From positions 1 through 64,000 of the forward strand of contig JAVYIG010005385.1 of assembly GCA_035222895.1 (NCBI GenBank): a DNA stretch of 64,000 bases, given 5' to 3'. Both the position numbers and the translations under genes were made by a program. Position 1 is the stretch's first letter. Each line of letters starts with the position of its first letter. Shown piece after piece: positions 35,097 through 45,967 of the stretch. This DNA is from Strongylocentrotus droebachiensis. Lineage: Eukaryota > Echinodermata > Echinoidea > Camarodonta > Strongylocentrotidae. The notes beneath the pieces were generated by a model. It was not told the DNA's origin, ran no database searches, and saw nothing but the letters and a program-made list of their open reading frames with translations.

Positions 35097-36553
35097 TATA
35101 TGACATCTTCTTCGAGCAGTTTGTCGAGTTCTGCTGCGACTTTCTCTCGGAGGTGAAAGGGCGTGCGGCGATTAGTGATGGCCACTGGCGGGACAGTCTT
35201 GTCAACATGCCGGAGGAACTGCCTGTCCTTTAGTTTGCCAATACCCTTAGAGAGCATAGGGAAACGACCTTTGTAATCTGTCACAGTACATGCAAGTTGT
35301 ACAAATCCTAAGGCCTGGGAGGTGTCGCAGCTGAGAAGACATCCATATCTGCCAGCAACGACGTTGAAGACGAAGCTATGTGTGTTGCCATCTCTCTCTA
35401 CCGATAAGTTGCATTTCCCAAGGAGTGGGAGGGCCTTTGCGGAGCCATACGGAACGAGACGCGATCCAGGCCGTGGCAGGAGTACGGGCTTACCTAGCAG
35501 CTCATAAGCAGTCTCGTCAATGATATTAACAGTAGTACCAGTGTCGACCAAAAAGGGGATGGGTACATGCTCAACCATCAATGTCACCTGTGGTGTCCCT
35601 GCTGAAACCGTGTCCTCCTGGAGAGCATAGCAATATTCGTCGGAAGACGAGTCTGCAGGGGGTTGAGATACAGGTGAGTTGCGGTCACTGTCTGCAGGAG
35701 CAGTGCTGACCGACTTGACGTGTTGGCTTTGCTGTGATCTCGCTTTCGTCTGGCATACACGCTCAACATGGTCTTTCTTGTGGCAAAAGTTGCATGTTTT
35801 GCCTCGAGCAGGACAGTCCGCACTGTGGGGGAGCTGACCACCACAGTACTTACAGATGCCTGATGATCTGCGCTTTGAAGAATGCTGTTGTGACGGAAAC
35901 CGGGGCTTTTGTGACTGAAACCGGGGCTTGGCGGTCTGGACAGCCTTAACGATTGCAGGGCCGTCCTCCATCAATTTGGCCTGCGCATCTGATTGTTCGA
36001 GAAGTCTACCCATGGCCAAAATGTCACTTAGGCTCTTGTCTTGTTCACGGAGCGCCCGTCTGCAAAAACGTAAAGAAGAACAGTGCTGTATGAGCTGACT
36101 GAGAATTTCACTGTTGGCATCATGAAATTTACACGTTTGGTCAAGTGCTCTCAGCTCGGTGACGTAAGCCTCTAAGCTCTGTCCAGGCTTTTGTTAACAA
36201 GAGCGAAAAACATACATCTCCATCTGAATATTGCGTTAGGGGGCAAAGTATGTTGTCAAAACACGTACAGTCCTCGCGTAGGAACAGTCTGGGCCGACTG
36301 TAGACGTGGTAGATGAGGTGGAGGAGGTGTCAGCAGGCCTAGCTTGACTTGAAGACTCAGCACAAAAAATGTCATGTACCTGCCCCCCAGCATAGTGCAG
36401 GAGAAGGGCTCTCTTACGCTTGTCGTCCGTGATATTTAGAGCAACGAATAAGTTCTCAAGGCGGGCCAGCCACTTCGTCCAACGTGTAGCAACATCAGGA
36501 CGATCTAATTCGGCGTCAAATGATGGAAACATTGGTAGGCTACCACTTTCCAT
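35097..36553 (-). pseudogene. Ty3/gypsy gag-protease remnant with in-frame stops
   Basis: One minus-strand frame runs from a start at 36553 (MESGSLPMFPSFDAELDRPD) to 35096 and contains two in-frame TAA codons, at 36236-36238 and 36194-36196. Gag-like segments include RWTKWLARLENLFVALNI and KPGQSLEAYVTELRALDQ. A cysteine-rich nucleocapsid region has CKYCGG and then CNFCHKKDHVERVC (C-X2-C-X4-H-X4-C). The protease follows with FLVDTGTTVNIID, the DTG active-site motif of retroelement aspartic proteases. Gag, protease and the start of reverse transcriptase share one frame, so this family needs no frameshift between gag and pol. Confidence 0.9.
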
Positions 36554-36769
36554 GATGACGAGAAACCAGTGCACTGGCGAACGATCAACGGACTAGCTGA
36601 GGCGTCGCACAACTATGACGCAGGCACAGGAGCAGGCATACAGTCACATCAGGCACAGCTAGCTAGGCAGCTACATGTAGCACAAAAATCACTGATCGAA
36701 AAGTTAACAATTAGCAAGTTAGGTATCTCAATCAATAAAGAACAATACCTGTTCATCCTCGTCGCCAAA

Positions 36770-36933
36770 TATCATATCTTATATGTCCATAAATACGAAG
36801 GTAATATAGCTAGATGAAAACGCCATTATTCTCGTTGCTAAGCTTTCTTTATTCTGCCGGAGAGGGCAGTATTTCACTGTTTCGTACAGACAAGTTTCTG
36901 ATTGATATACATAGCAAATATCACAATACTACA
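36770..36933 (-). repeat. 5' LTR of the Ty3/gypsy element
   Basis: This is the direct copy of the LTR at 31179-31342. On the minus strand its inner edge is followed by TTTGGCGACGAGGATG, where the primer-binding site should start; I cannot say which tRNA primes it. The terminal dinucleotide at the inner edge has mutated from CA to TA. Confidence 0.92.
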
Positions 36934-36938
36934 CCTGC

Positions 36939-38099
36939 ATTCTAAAAAGCGACACAAGTCAAGTGATATCGCTTTATAACGGAACATAATTACAGGAAGT
37001 AGCGGCCACTTAAGCCAGCCCCCACCACACCCTCACACCCAATATAATGTTTTCTTTATTTTAAAAGAATTTAAGAAAGACACAAGTAGAAAATTAATTC
37101 AAAAAATCAGGCTCCCCCCCCCCCATGAATAAATATATAAATAATAAATAAATAAGTATTAATACATTCCTAAACTACACCTGATTACAGGTGACTAAAG
37201 ATAAATAAAAACAATAGTTCATCTCGTAAGTCGTAGCGAGTAGCAAATAGGTCCCTAAATTCCCCTCCCCCACAATATTTTTTCTTCATAATAAATTAAT
37301 TAATTCTACAAAAATACATTCACAACAACCCCAATAACCCCCACCCCCCTTCCTCCACACACACACACAAACAAATTATACCAGCGCCTGAATACAGGTA
37401 GCTAGAAATAAATAAAACCAAGATATAACCGTCTCCTATTAAAGGCGTCAGGAGTGAGTAAAAATATTGACTGCTTTGAGGGGCATGGGTATACCCTTTC
37501 ATTTGACATATCATACCTAACATTCTTATGAAATTGTTTGGTATCCCCAATGATCACTTTTCCACATGAAAGTGTATGGAAGAATCTGTCTTTAACATAT
37601 AAATTATACCATGTTTATATTATATCACTACTGAACTCCCACTCGCAGTTAAACACACACGCACAATTGCAACCCTAACACACGCGTGCGCACACATTAT
37701 TTGTACAAATGTAACTGACGTGAGTGAGGCATTTGTGTTGTGCTGTTTTGTGTCGTGTTGTCCTGTGTTGTACCGTGTTCTGTAAACAACAATTTACTTT
37801 ATTGATATGTTATCATTGTAAATATGCATATATCGTTAGAGTTTTATTTTCCATCCGTTGCCCTAATGCGCTGCCTCTGTGCCTTATGTTATATCAAGCA
37901 AACCTGGATGTATTGATTAAAGGCACCCCCGTACAAACTAGGGTTTCGTTTTGTTCATGTTTTTTGCTCAAGAGGAGGGGTGTAGATTTTTATTTTAAAA
38001 GTTGGCAACCCTAACCCCCTCCCCCCCCCCTTTAAAAAAGCTTGTACGGGTTTGAAAGGCCTTACCCCGAAGTGCTTCACTGACATAAATGTGTGCATT
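36939..38099. other. No recognisable gene
   Basis: AT-rich sequence with poly-C runs (37112-37122, 37342-37350, 38020-38031), an ATAAATA tract at 37130-37160 and short CA repeats near 37358 and 37660. I see nothing coding. Confidence 0.5.
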
Positions 38100-40260
38100 T
38101 TGCATAATTTATAAACTGGTTATCAAAATATTTTTGTATGTACACTTATTGCCAATAAAAACGACAATGGCAAACTGGAAATTGTTCGAAGGATCTACCT
38201 GCTCTTTTCTATAACATTCAAGGTATTTGAAATAAATTAAACATATCTAAATAGACCAAAACAAATACTGGATTGACCTACACTAATTAAAGTCTTTAAT
38301 ATGAAATCCATTTGATTACTCAATAAATGCTTTGACATGGCTAGATCCATGTTTTTGTATACATGTATTTGATCAAACTGGGGTTTGGCGGCAGAGTTTT
38401 ACAATATGATTACATAATCACAATCCAAAGGACATTTTGACACACTTGTATAAATAACGGCTTCCTTCATTAATGCAATAACTAGACCTACTGCAAAAGG
38501 TTCGTAGTTCAAGTCACTATGAACACGACGGACAAAGAAAGCGGACAAAATATACAGTTCCTCAGGTAGACAAAGGAACATCCCTTCACTGCTTTTATGT
38601 AAAAATGTGTAGAACAGGTGTCACATGCATATTCACCTGTTCTACACATTTTTACATAATAGCAGTGAAGGGATGTTCCTTTGTCTACCTTAGGAACTGT
38701 ATATTGTGTCCGCTTTCTTTGTCCGTCATGTTCATAGTGAGTAGTACAGTCCTATCTGTACTATTAATATTGTTTACTGTTTTCAGGAACCGCATTGTGT
38801 TATTGAAATTGCTGGGTTTGCATCCCTTTTGGTGGAGGGGAGCAGGAGCTGGGCAACGCAACATTTATGGAAACATATGGCGAATAAATGGGGAAAATAA
38901 AAGTTAGCATTCTACCAACGCACTTTGAAAAATACATTTCTTTTGGCGCGACCGCAGCAAACGAGAAAAGAAAAAAATTGCATTCTGCATCGTATGAAAA
39001 GTCGTTTTAACCACACAGGCAAATGTAACTCCGTTTCTCTGTTCTCTTAATGGTATAAGAAAGCTTAATACATACCGTTAATTTAGACAATTTCTTGCAA
39101 TTTTCTGTTAAATTTAAAGGGATAGTTGAGTTCTGTTTTCAGACCGCAAATGCCTTCAAAGTGCATGGTTATTGCTCTTATTCGTATCTATGACATTTAT
39201 AGTGCCCTTTTAGAACCTAAAATTGCTATTAAGGTAATTTTATACCCCAACATGTGTGAAATTTAGCCAATATGATCATACCAATTCAGCTCCACTTTCA
39301 AAAAAACACGGTGACCGTTAATTAATTATTTAATTAAAAATAACAATACATGAGCCGGCTGATTGTGGATAATATAAGCAGCACGAAAATGCCAACCAAA
39401 AAGCCAACATCGGCATCGGCTGAAATAAAACGTAAAAGGCGTTATTTCGTTTTTTTCAACGGTTTTCAATGGGTTTTTTTTTTTTTAATTCAAAATATCT
39501 AATATTTGTGGTGGTACACAAGTATTAGAAATCGTTATATTTTAGTCGTCTCTGAACCGATTTTGATCAAACAAAGATGATTTTGTCATTTAAATATTAT
39601 GTTCTTTCAGATTTGACACTCATTTTTTTCATTATCTCACAACAAAATTATTTTGTGTAGCGCCCTCTGCAACAGAACTCAACTTTCCCTTTAAGAGGGG
39701 ACGACGACAACAATATTGCAGGGGGACACATCCTTGATTCCCTTTGAAACACTGACCCTCTACGAAGCACCATTAGCAATTGTATTTCATACTATCGAGC
39801 CTGCATCATTTTTGTTTATATATACATAACGAATCTCAAGACCCTTAATTTAGTGCTTTATATTGTCCGAGGGAACGGAGCAAGAAGACTTTTAATTTAA
39901 AATGCCGAAGAATGCATTCTATAGAATCCTACAGCTAATTATGTATTATTGTCAATAGCAGTAATAGCCTTCTTATGGGCAGCCGAAGAAGTAGGGTTTG
40001 TGCTGAAAAAAGTACGGGGGCTACAGTCCCTGCGACCTCCCTCTCAGGTTCCGCGGCCCATGGATTATATCAAATTTCATATATTTGTGCTTGATAACCT
40101 TACAGTGAAGGTAATCAGGCCAGTGTTAATGATTGAAAGAGAAGTTTGTTTTACGTGTGTTGGCCCTCCGATAAGGCGATGATAATAACTTACACAATGG
40201 ATACTTGACTAGAAATTAGTATTGACAAGATATCCTTAAATAGTCTTCGGCAAGGTACTT
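38100..40260. repeat. Low-copy duplicated non-coding segment, copy 2
   Basis: Colinear with 28960-31173 (see that entry for paired landmarks). This copy additionally holds a 225-bp palindrome at 38515-38739 that is absent from copy 1, and a poly-T run at 39475-39486. Confidence 0.6.
38515..38739. mobile_element. 225-bp palindromic insertion (foldback/MITE-like)
   Basis: The arms 38515-38620 and 38634-38739 pair almost perfectly, separated by a 13-base spacer. The outer ends are CACTATGAACACGACGGAC and GTCCGTCATGTTCATAGTG. The palindrome begins right after a TTCAAG sequence that is continuous with other sequence in copy 1 of the surrounding duplicated segment, which supports an insertion. Confidence 0.75.
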
Positions 40261-41230
40261 TCTGAAGTGTACTATGTGATATCCCTCGATCAAACATCAT
40301 CATGCTTATAGGAATACAGGTAGCCAGAAATAATAAAAGTGAGAAAATCATCGTCTACTCAGCCTTTATTCGTAAATCAAATTTCGTGGCTTCTTTTTTG
40401 GAACGATTACAGGCATGCCGGATTCTCCTTAAGTTTACTGAAATCTGCTGCTTCCTGTCAAGGGCTCACACATTATCTCGAACAAATTTCAAACATCTAA
40501 AAGCTTTGCTAAAACGGTAAGCTTCCCTTAAACGGGAACAATTACCCCCCCCCCCTAATAATTAATAAACTGTTATTGTTGAATCGTGACAAATTACATT
40601 GTCAAGATGATAAATGGAGAGGGTTATTTTACAGCAAGTCCAGCACGGCAGCCAACTCTTCTCGCTCATGCGTGTCCAGAAGCGCTGACGTGGTCGACAT
40701 GCAAGTCTACTTACAGTAAAAAGTCTAGAATTTGTGAAAATGTATTTAGACTCGCTGGTATAAGTTTTTGTTATTTTACTTGAAAATACTTGAGGAAGCA
40801 CTTATTATTGAAAAAAAGAGAAAGCAATTTCATAAAAGGAAAGCCTTTTTTTTCTGTGTCTGTTTCTCTGGCCTTCTTTCTCCTTCTCTCTCTCTCTCTC
40901 TCATCCTTTAATCACTTTATTACTGACAACGATGATTGTGAGGTGTACACACAACAAAATCATTGAATGATTTCACTTTGGACTAAATCTCAAAGGCAGG
41001 CCGACACAATCGTGCACCAAGACCCCCTCCCCTCCCCACCCCACACACACACACACACACACGCGCACGCTCATTTGTAACTATAGTCATGTTCAACGGG
41101 GGCTTCCTAGTCGGCTTAAGCTAATCCCTGCAGCAGTAAATATCCGATTAAATTTTTTACTTACACCATTAGCTGTCCACTTACTCGGATGAACTTGCCA
41201 CCGACCCAGTTTTACTCAGCGTAACTTCTT
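40261..41230. other. No recognisable gene; simple repeats
   Basis: A (TC)n tract lies at 40882-40902, an (AC)n tract at 41043-41060 and a poly-C run at 40546-40554. No exon recognised. Confidence 0.5.
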
Positions 41231-41235
41231 GAAGT

Positions 41236-41538
41236 CAGGGGCGGATGCAGGCTTTTTTTCAGAAGGGGGGGGGGGGGGCGTGAAATGTACGAAATTGCGA
41301 GCGCGAACCGCGAAGCCTTTACGGTGTGGGGTCCGGAAATTTGTTCACCTTAAGATGCTCTATTGTACATACTGAGGCATTTCTGAATGAGTAAACTGAA
41401 CATTTACATGATTTGTTTAAAGTTTAAAGGGGGGCGTTAAAGGTCGCTCCCCAGACGTAAATAATCATATCTGATTGATACACGTTTGAAGGAAAAAAAA
41501 TACACACACACAACCACGCCGCTCTGGGTCCGCCCTTG
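41236..41538. mobile_element. MITE with CAGGGGCGGAT-type end and GAAGT target duplication
   Basis: The left end CAGGGGCGGATGCAGGC is inverted, imperfectly, at the right end GGGTCCGCCCTTG. GAAGT occurs directly outside both ends (41231-41235 and 41539-41543). The interior has a 15-base G run and no open frame. A related end occurs at about 10025. Confidence 0.7.
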
Positions 41539-41720
41539 GAAGTGGTGGCGCCCGCACTAGTCGACCTCAACCCACCTTCCGTATCTAAATCGCTCGAAAT
41601 TTAATTTTCATTTTCGATTGTAAACAAACAACCCTCGTGAAAAGTCACAGATACCCCGAGTGCCAAATGAGAGCATCCACGCGGTCAACTAAGACTACCC
41701 TCTAGGCATGTTAGCGCGTT

Positions 41721-41827
41721 ACTCCTGGATAATCCAGGAGTAAATCAGTCGGCATAAAGGTCGGCGTAGCTAACATGACTATCGTTCAGACGATCACTAC
41801 GCCGACCTCACCATATTTACGCCGACT
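41721..41827. repeat. Two adjacent palindromes upstream of the NLR gene
   Basis: ACTCCTGGATAATCCAGGAG (41721-41740, completed by T at 41741) is a short perfect-armed palindrome. Directly after it, AGTCGGCATAAAGGTCGGCG (from 41747) is inverted as CGCCGACC...TACGCCGACT (ending 41827). The second unit may be a tiny MITE. Both lie about 0.5 kb upstream of the first NLR coding exon found. Confidence 0.55.
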
Positions 41828-42299
41828 AGCTCTAAAAACGACCTTTACGCCGAACAAAATTGCCATCGTGTAAACTACTTTTCATACATCGTCTGGCAAA
41901 AGCTATCCCCGGATTAGCATTCCGCATAAGAAACAAATAAACGAAAACTGTAAACGCGAACAACCACACCGTAGAAAGATATTTCCCAAAGATAAACTCT
42001 ATTGTTAATGTACTTCTACAAAGGGTTAGACTTAGTTGTGCGGGTTTGCTCACTGGAGAGGAATTGTACCAGAATCTTCCAGAATATAAAGAGCGGTGCA
42101 AATTTACATTGAAGCACCATGCATTATGCTATTTTTCCAAGATAAGATATTATGTAATTTAAAAAAGAATACATTTTCCCTACATGGCATGATAAGTTAA
42201 ATCCGTTAGAAGATTTGATACTATTTTTGTATACAAAGTCATGTTGCCCGTTTCATGAATTTTCCCTGCATTAATACTTGTTTCTCTTTAATAACACAG

Positions 42300-43109
42300 T
42301 ATCCTGATGTCACCATGCCTGTGTCTCTTGGTGAATGGCGTGTCAGGATCGGCACGTTCATGCGCCGTCGGAGGAAAGAATATGACTACAACTACTTTTG
42401 GAGCAAACTTCACAACTTAATTAAAAAAAACAAGAATGCTGAGCCACCCAAAGAAAACGATAATCCTGAGTGTAACATCTCATCTCGTACTGGCTCTTCA
42501 CCTGATGCGAATAGTTCTCCTGGGAACACGGCCTGTCGACCTCCGTCACCTTACAATGACAACCTGAAAACCGCTCAAACCCGGCCTTCATGTGACGTCA
42601 GCATTAGCAGATGTAATCCTTATTGTCAGACTCGGTCACAATGTGACGGTCCAGAGTTTGATACTGTAACGGAGAGAGGATTCCCATGTGATGTAAAAAG
42701 ACCCGGTCATAGCGATGTCTCTCACTCAGAGTCTTCGTGTGCTGAAAACAGTGGTTCTCCAACAGCAAATGAGAACAACCCTGTCCATGACACCACTGAC
42801 ATTCAGAACCTAGTTACCCGACCCTGTGTAGAAGACGAATTGGACAATAGATACATAACCATTAATCTAGTGTCACATGAATACCCCCCTAATTCCGTTC
42901 AAAAAATAGAACCACCTGAAGTAGTCACATCAGAATCGTACTCACATGTACCTGTAGCCATCGCGGGTGAAACAGATCGTATCCAAACAGACGTAGAGGA
43001 GACATCAAGCTCTGCACCGTCGGGGATAGAGGACCTATCATCGGGCTTGCCACCTAAACCAAGGCAAGATACAACGAGAAACACCGAACAAACAACACCA
43101 TCTATCAGG
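42300..43109 (+). CDS. NLR gene, first coding exon: low-complexity N-terminal polypeptide
   Basis: The exon starts after an acceptor (TTAATAACACAG, 42288-42299), so a 5' UTR exon lies further upstream and was not identified. The likely start is the ATG at 42315, in the strong context GTCACCATGC. The product begins MPVSLGEWRVRIGTFMRRRR, continues KEYDYNYFWSKLHNLIKKNK, and then becomes a long polar region rich in S, P, T, N, D and E with scattered cysteines, ending TTPSIR. The frame is phase 0 at the donor (exon end 43109, intron GTATGA) and continues in frame into the 2A exon at 43734. There is no signal peptide and no membrane helix. The basic RRRRK cluster could be a nuclear-localisation signal, but that is inference. 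No known domain recognised; the polar region is probably disordered. Confidence 0.82.
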
Positions 43110-43733
43110 GTATGATTGATATATATATGTATTTCCCAGAACAACTCCTATCCCATTCTAACAAAAATGAGACAGACGAAGAAGAAAAAAATATAAGAAA
43201 TATAAATAATTTTTAAAAAATGTATACAATTCTTCTTCCATAATTTTTTTTTTTTTATAGGACACGGTAACTTGAAAAATTGGAGCTATACAAGATGTTT
43301 CATAAAAGACAGTTTGATTGTTTCAATTTGCTATGGATTTTTTTTATTTTAACGATAGTTGCACTATAATCAATGGTAAAAGTGCCCTTTACCCTTTCAC
43401 AGAATACTTAGTCTCAAGTGATTCTAAATGTATTTTTTACAAATAACGTCTGATTATTATTTTGAAAATCGATTTCTGTCCATCAATTTCATTAAGGAAT
43501 CAACGGAATATCATGAATCATCTTGTCCAATAAATACATGAACATTCATCCTTTATCACCTGTCAGTGCTATTTGTTGTATATATTAGACATGTTAAAAT
43601 AAACTAGAAACCATTGATTAAAAAAAACGCCAGAAATACAATGTGGCACTAGGATATTATCTCAGTATGGCTTGTTTATAGTTGATAGAGTTCAAAGTGT
43701 GTCTTCTATTTGTAATTGTATCTTCGTTCTTAG
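43110..43733 (+). other. NLR intron between exon 1 and the 2A exon
   Basis: GT (43110) to AG (43732-43733), AT-rich, phase 0. A poly-T run lies at 43247-43257. No other feature seen. Confidence 0.75.
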
Positions 43734-43894
43734 GAAGTAACAGAGAATCACGGATCACCGACCTATCCGGTCCTCCGATCAGGGACAACCACCGGTGAAG
43801 CAGATGCAATCAAAGGAAATGACTGTCCAGACATGACCAACATACTCCTATTGAGATCCGGTGACGTAGAACGAAACCCTGGTCCAAACGATAA
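43734..43894 (+). CDS. NLR gene, exon encoding a 2A ribosome-skipping peptide
   Basis: This 161-bp exon enters at phase 0 and leaves at phase 2 (donor GTAAGC at 43895). It reads EVTENHGSPTYPVLRSGTTT, a linker with GNDCPD, and then MTNILLLRSGDVERNPGP followed by ND and a split K codon. The last eight residues match the D(V/I)ExNPGP consensus that makes eukaryotic ribosomes skip the final Gly-Pro bond, and the preceding leucine-rich stretch is the usual upstream context. Echinoderm NLRs with N-terminal 2A sequences have been reported from Strongylocentrotus purpuratus, where a released 2A can act as a secretory signal. Here the 2A instead follows a long upstream polypeptide. If active, translation yields an N-terminal product of about 316 residues ending in NPG, and a receptor starting PNDKPGSL. 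Activity itself is inferred from the motif. Confidence 0.93.
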
Positions 43895-44367
43895 GTAAGC
43901 AGCATGAAAATCCAATTTGGAACATTACAATCCATTGTTACACTACTGAACCCGAATCCGAGTATACGATTACGTTTTAATGAAGGACAACTTAATTATA
44001 TTAATTTTCTTTGTTAAACCCGATTCTGAACAAACCATTGAATCCACCGTCGGGTTTCAGTTCTTGACTAGTAGAATGCGGACCATTGAGTTTGCTGGTA
44101 AAAATAATCTTTGTATTTGATTAATGAAATCAAAAGGGAAGAAGTTTGCATATTATCGTTATGTTTAAATGGTGCATGTCGTAAAATTGTGCAGTGTTTT
44201 TCTAGAACTTGCATCACAGGCAATACTATAAATATTTTAATTCAATACAGTATAACAAGGTATTCGCAAGTCAAAGGAGCAGAATGAAAGTTCTTTTGAT
44301 ACAATATCTCGCAAATATCTATAAGCGCTATATGAAATTAATCATTCTTCTTATGTCTATAATTTAG
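43895..44367 (+). other. NLR intron with immediate stop after the 2A exon
   Basis: The intron (GTAAGC to AATTTAG) is AT-rich. If retained, the reading frame meets TAA at once (GAT-AAG-TAA, stop at 43896-43898). The retained transcript would encode the N-terminal product with only a four-residue downstream peptide. Confidence 0.8.
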
Positions 44368-44633
44368 GCCTGGAAGTCTGACCGAGCTCGAGCTCTATCT
44401 CCTTGCTGACGGTATGGATCCATCAGATTTCAGGAAGGTCGGACTAGCTTTAGGATTTTCTGAGGCTAAACTAAGGCAGTTTGAGAAAGACAAGCTTGGC
44501 AACTGCATGCAAGCTACCTATCAGATGCTTTACGAATGGTGGAAGAACGAACAAGATAGCGAGGCGAGAGAGACATTGGTCGACATGTTAGAAAGCATTG
44601 AGCTGGTAAAGCTTGCTGAAAGTGTACGAAAAG
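44368..44633 (+). CDS. NLR gene, Death-domain exon
   Basis: Phase 2 in, phase 1 out: G completes the AAG codon, and a final G joins GT of the next exon to make glycine. It reads PGSLTELELYLLADGMDPSD, then FRKVGLALGFSEAKLRQFEK, NCMQATYQMLYEWWKNEQ and ELVKLAESVRKG. The pattern (L)...L..LA..(L)...DWR.LG..LG.S...(I/L)..(I/F)E.D.......Q....L..W........A....L...L......LAE.(V/L) is that of Death-fold Death domains, which mediate homotypic adaptor contacts. In the spliced mRNA it lies directly after the 2A, so skipping would leave the Death domain at the receptor's extreme N terminus. An internal Met at 44414 could be an alternative start but would cut off helix 1. Confidence 0.88.
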
Positions 44634-45967
44634 GTAATAATAATATAAATGGTGGGTTCGTGTATAGCTAACTTAACACTTAAGGAGGGCGTTTCATAAT
44701 GGCAACTTTTGAGCATCAGGTTCATGATGAGCCTTTAAATAGAGGTGTCGCGGTTTAGTGGATATAAAGTCACTGGACGGTTCGAGTCCCGCCGCGGCCT
44801 TAATGTCCAGATATGTATGTACATTTTCCACACTCGACCAATATAGGTAAATGGGTACCTGGCATGAATTAATTCCTTGAAATGCTAGAGCACCATAATG
44901 ACAGCCATGTTAAAGACGGGGTAATAATTATTGTCGAGCGTATCAACTTAGACATGAGCACCATACAAGAGCCCACTTCAATTAATATTATTAATGCTAT
45001 TATTATTATTTAGCATTGTGTGCTGAATTTATAAGTAAAATTGCGTCTTCCATTAAAATATGGCAGCAAAGTGAGGATTTTTGGAATATTGGAATATTTA
45101 ACAATTACTATAAAGGGTGTTCTCACTTTTGTTGGGTACTGCATATATCATGTATTTTAATATACATATATATTATTATGTACATATATATATAGAGAGA
45201 GAGAGAGGGGGGGGTGGCAGAGAGATAGTGTAAGGGGGGCAATTCAATAGTAATTTATGCCATGCGTCACTGACCTAAATATAGTTTCATTAGAAAAATG
45301 TTTCACGTTACTAGCCCCACTAGAGTTTAGATCAGACTAAATATGTAAAGGAAATTGCACATTTAATCTCACCTCCAGAATACGCGGTAACGTGTTGGAC
45401 CAAATGTCTTGGATGTTCATATCCATATGGATAAACAGTTACAAGGAGGAATCTCTATCTAGAAAGCAGGGAAATAGAACGTTATTATGAAAGATGCATT
45501 GCATAAGTTCATGGATGATACGCATATCAATCCAGGAGCGTAGCTTTTGAAAGTAGAAATCGTTTTCATCTTCTTTATTTATGAAATTGCACAAGCTCAT
45601 GCACATTTAATATGACACTTACCGAAAGATTCGCTGAATAGAATATGGCCTTAAACCTTACCAATTAACGAAAAGGGCTGACATCTTAGCATCGACCGAG
45701 TAACCCTTCCTGGGGCAGTGACATCAGGGCACAATGTCAACCCATTAATCACTGTGAGAGCCCCTATCTAGGAAATAAATAATTTCTCAGCCACTGATCA
45801 TGATCCACACGCAAATTTAAATTGTTGATGTTGATATTTCATTTCTATGATTCATGGTTATGTACTTGTTTCTTTTGCTGCTGCTTTTGATATTGTTTTA
45901 CGTTTAAAAACTAGAAACATTTTTTCCAAGTAACTTTAAAAACAATGTTCTTCACCATCTTTTACAG
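44634..45967 (+). other. NLR intron with a SINE and simple repeats
   Basis: This 1.33-kb intron runs from GTAATA to TTTACAG. It carries a SINE at 44742-45013 and a TATA/(GA)n stretch with a short poly-G at 45160-45212. The rest is AT-rich. Confidence 0.75.
44742..45013 (+). mobile_element. tRNA-derived SINE in the NLR intron
   Basis: The head has GAGGTGTCGCGGTTTAGTGG and a good B box, GGTTCGAGTCCCGCC. The shared body follows (CTTAATGTCC, CACTCGACCAATATAGG, TGGGTACCTGGCATGAATTA), with an ATTATT tail. It is the same family as the copies at 16578 and 25646. Confidence 0.88.

Larger units (their letters stand above)
31179..36933 (-). mobile_element. Ty3/gypsy LTR retrotransposon, complete but inactivated
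   Basis: The element has two 164-bp direct LTRs (31179-31342 and 36770-36933) flanked by an identical five-base duplication, CCTGC, at 31174-31178 and 36934-36938. Coding order on the minus strand is gag (zinc knuckle), protease, reverse transcriptase, RNase H, integrase, which is the Ty3/gypsy order. A polypurine tract adjoins the 3' LTR. The two LTRs differ at about 11 of 164 positions, so the insertion is not recent. Several stops and frame changes inactivate it. No envelope frame was seen. Confidence 0.95.

Noticed and set aside
43734-43894. Possibility that the 2A motif marks a viral or retrotransposon insertion
   Set aside because: No viral or LINE coding sequence adjoins it. The motif sits in a spliced exon whose phases match the neighbouring exons of the NLR gene.
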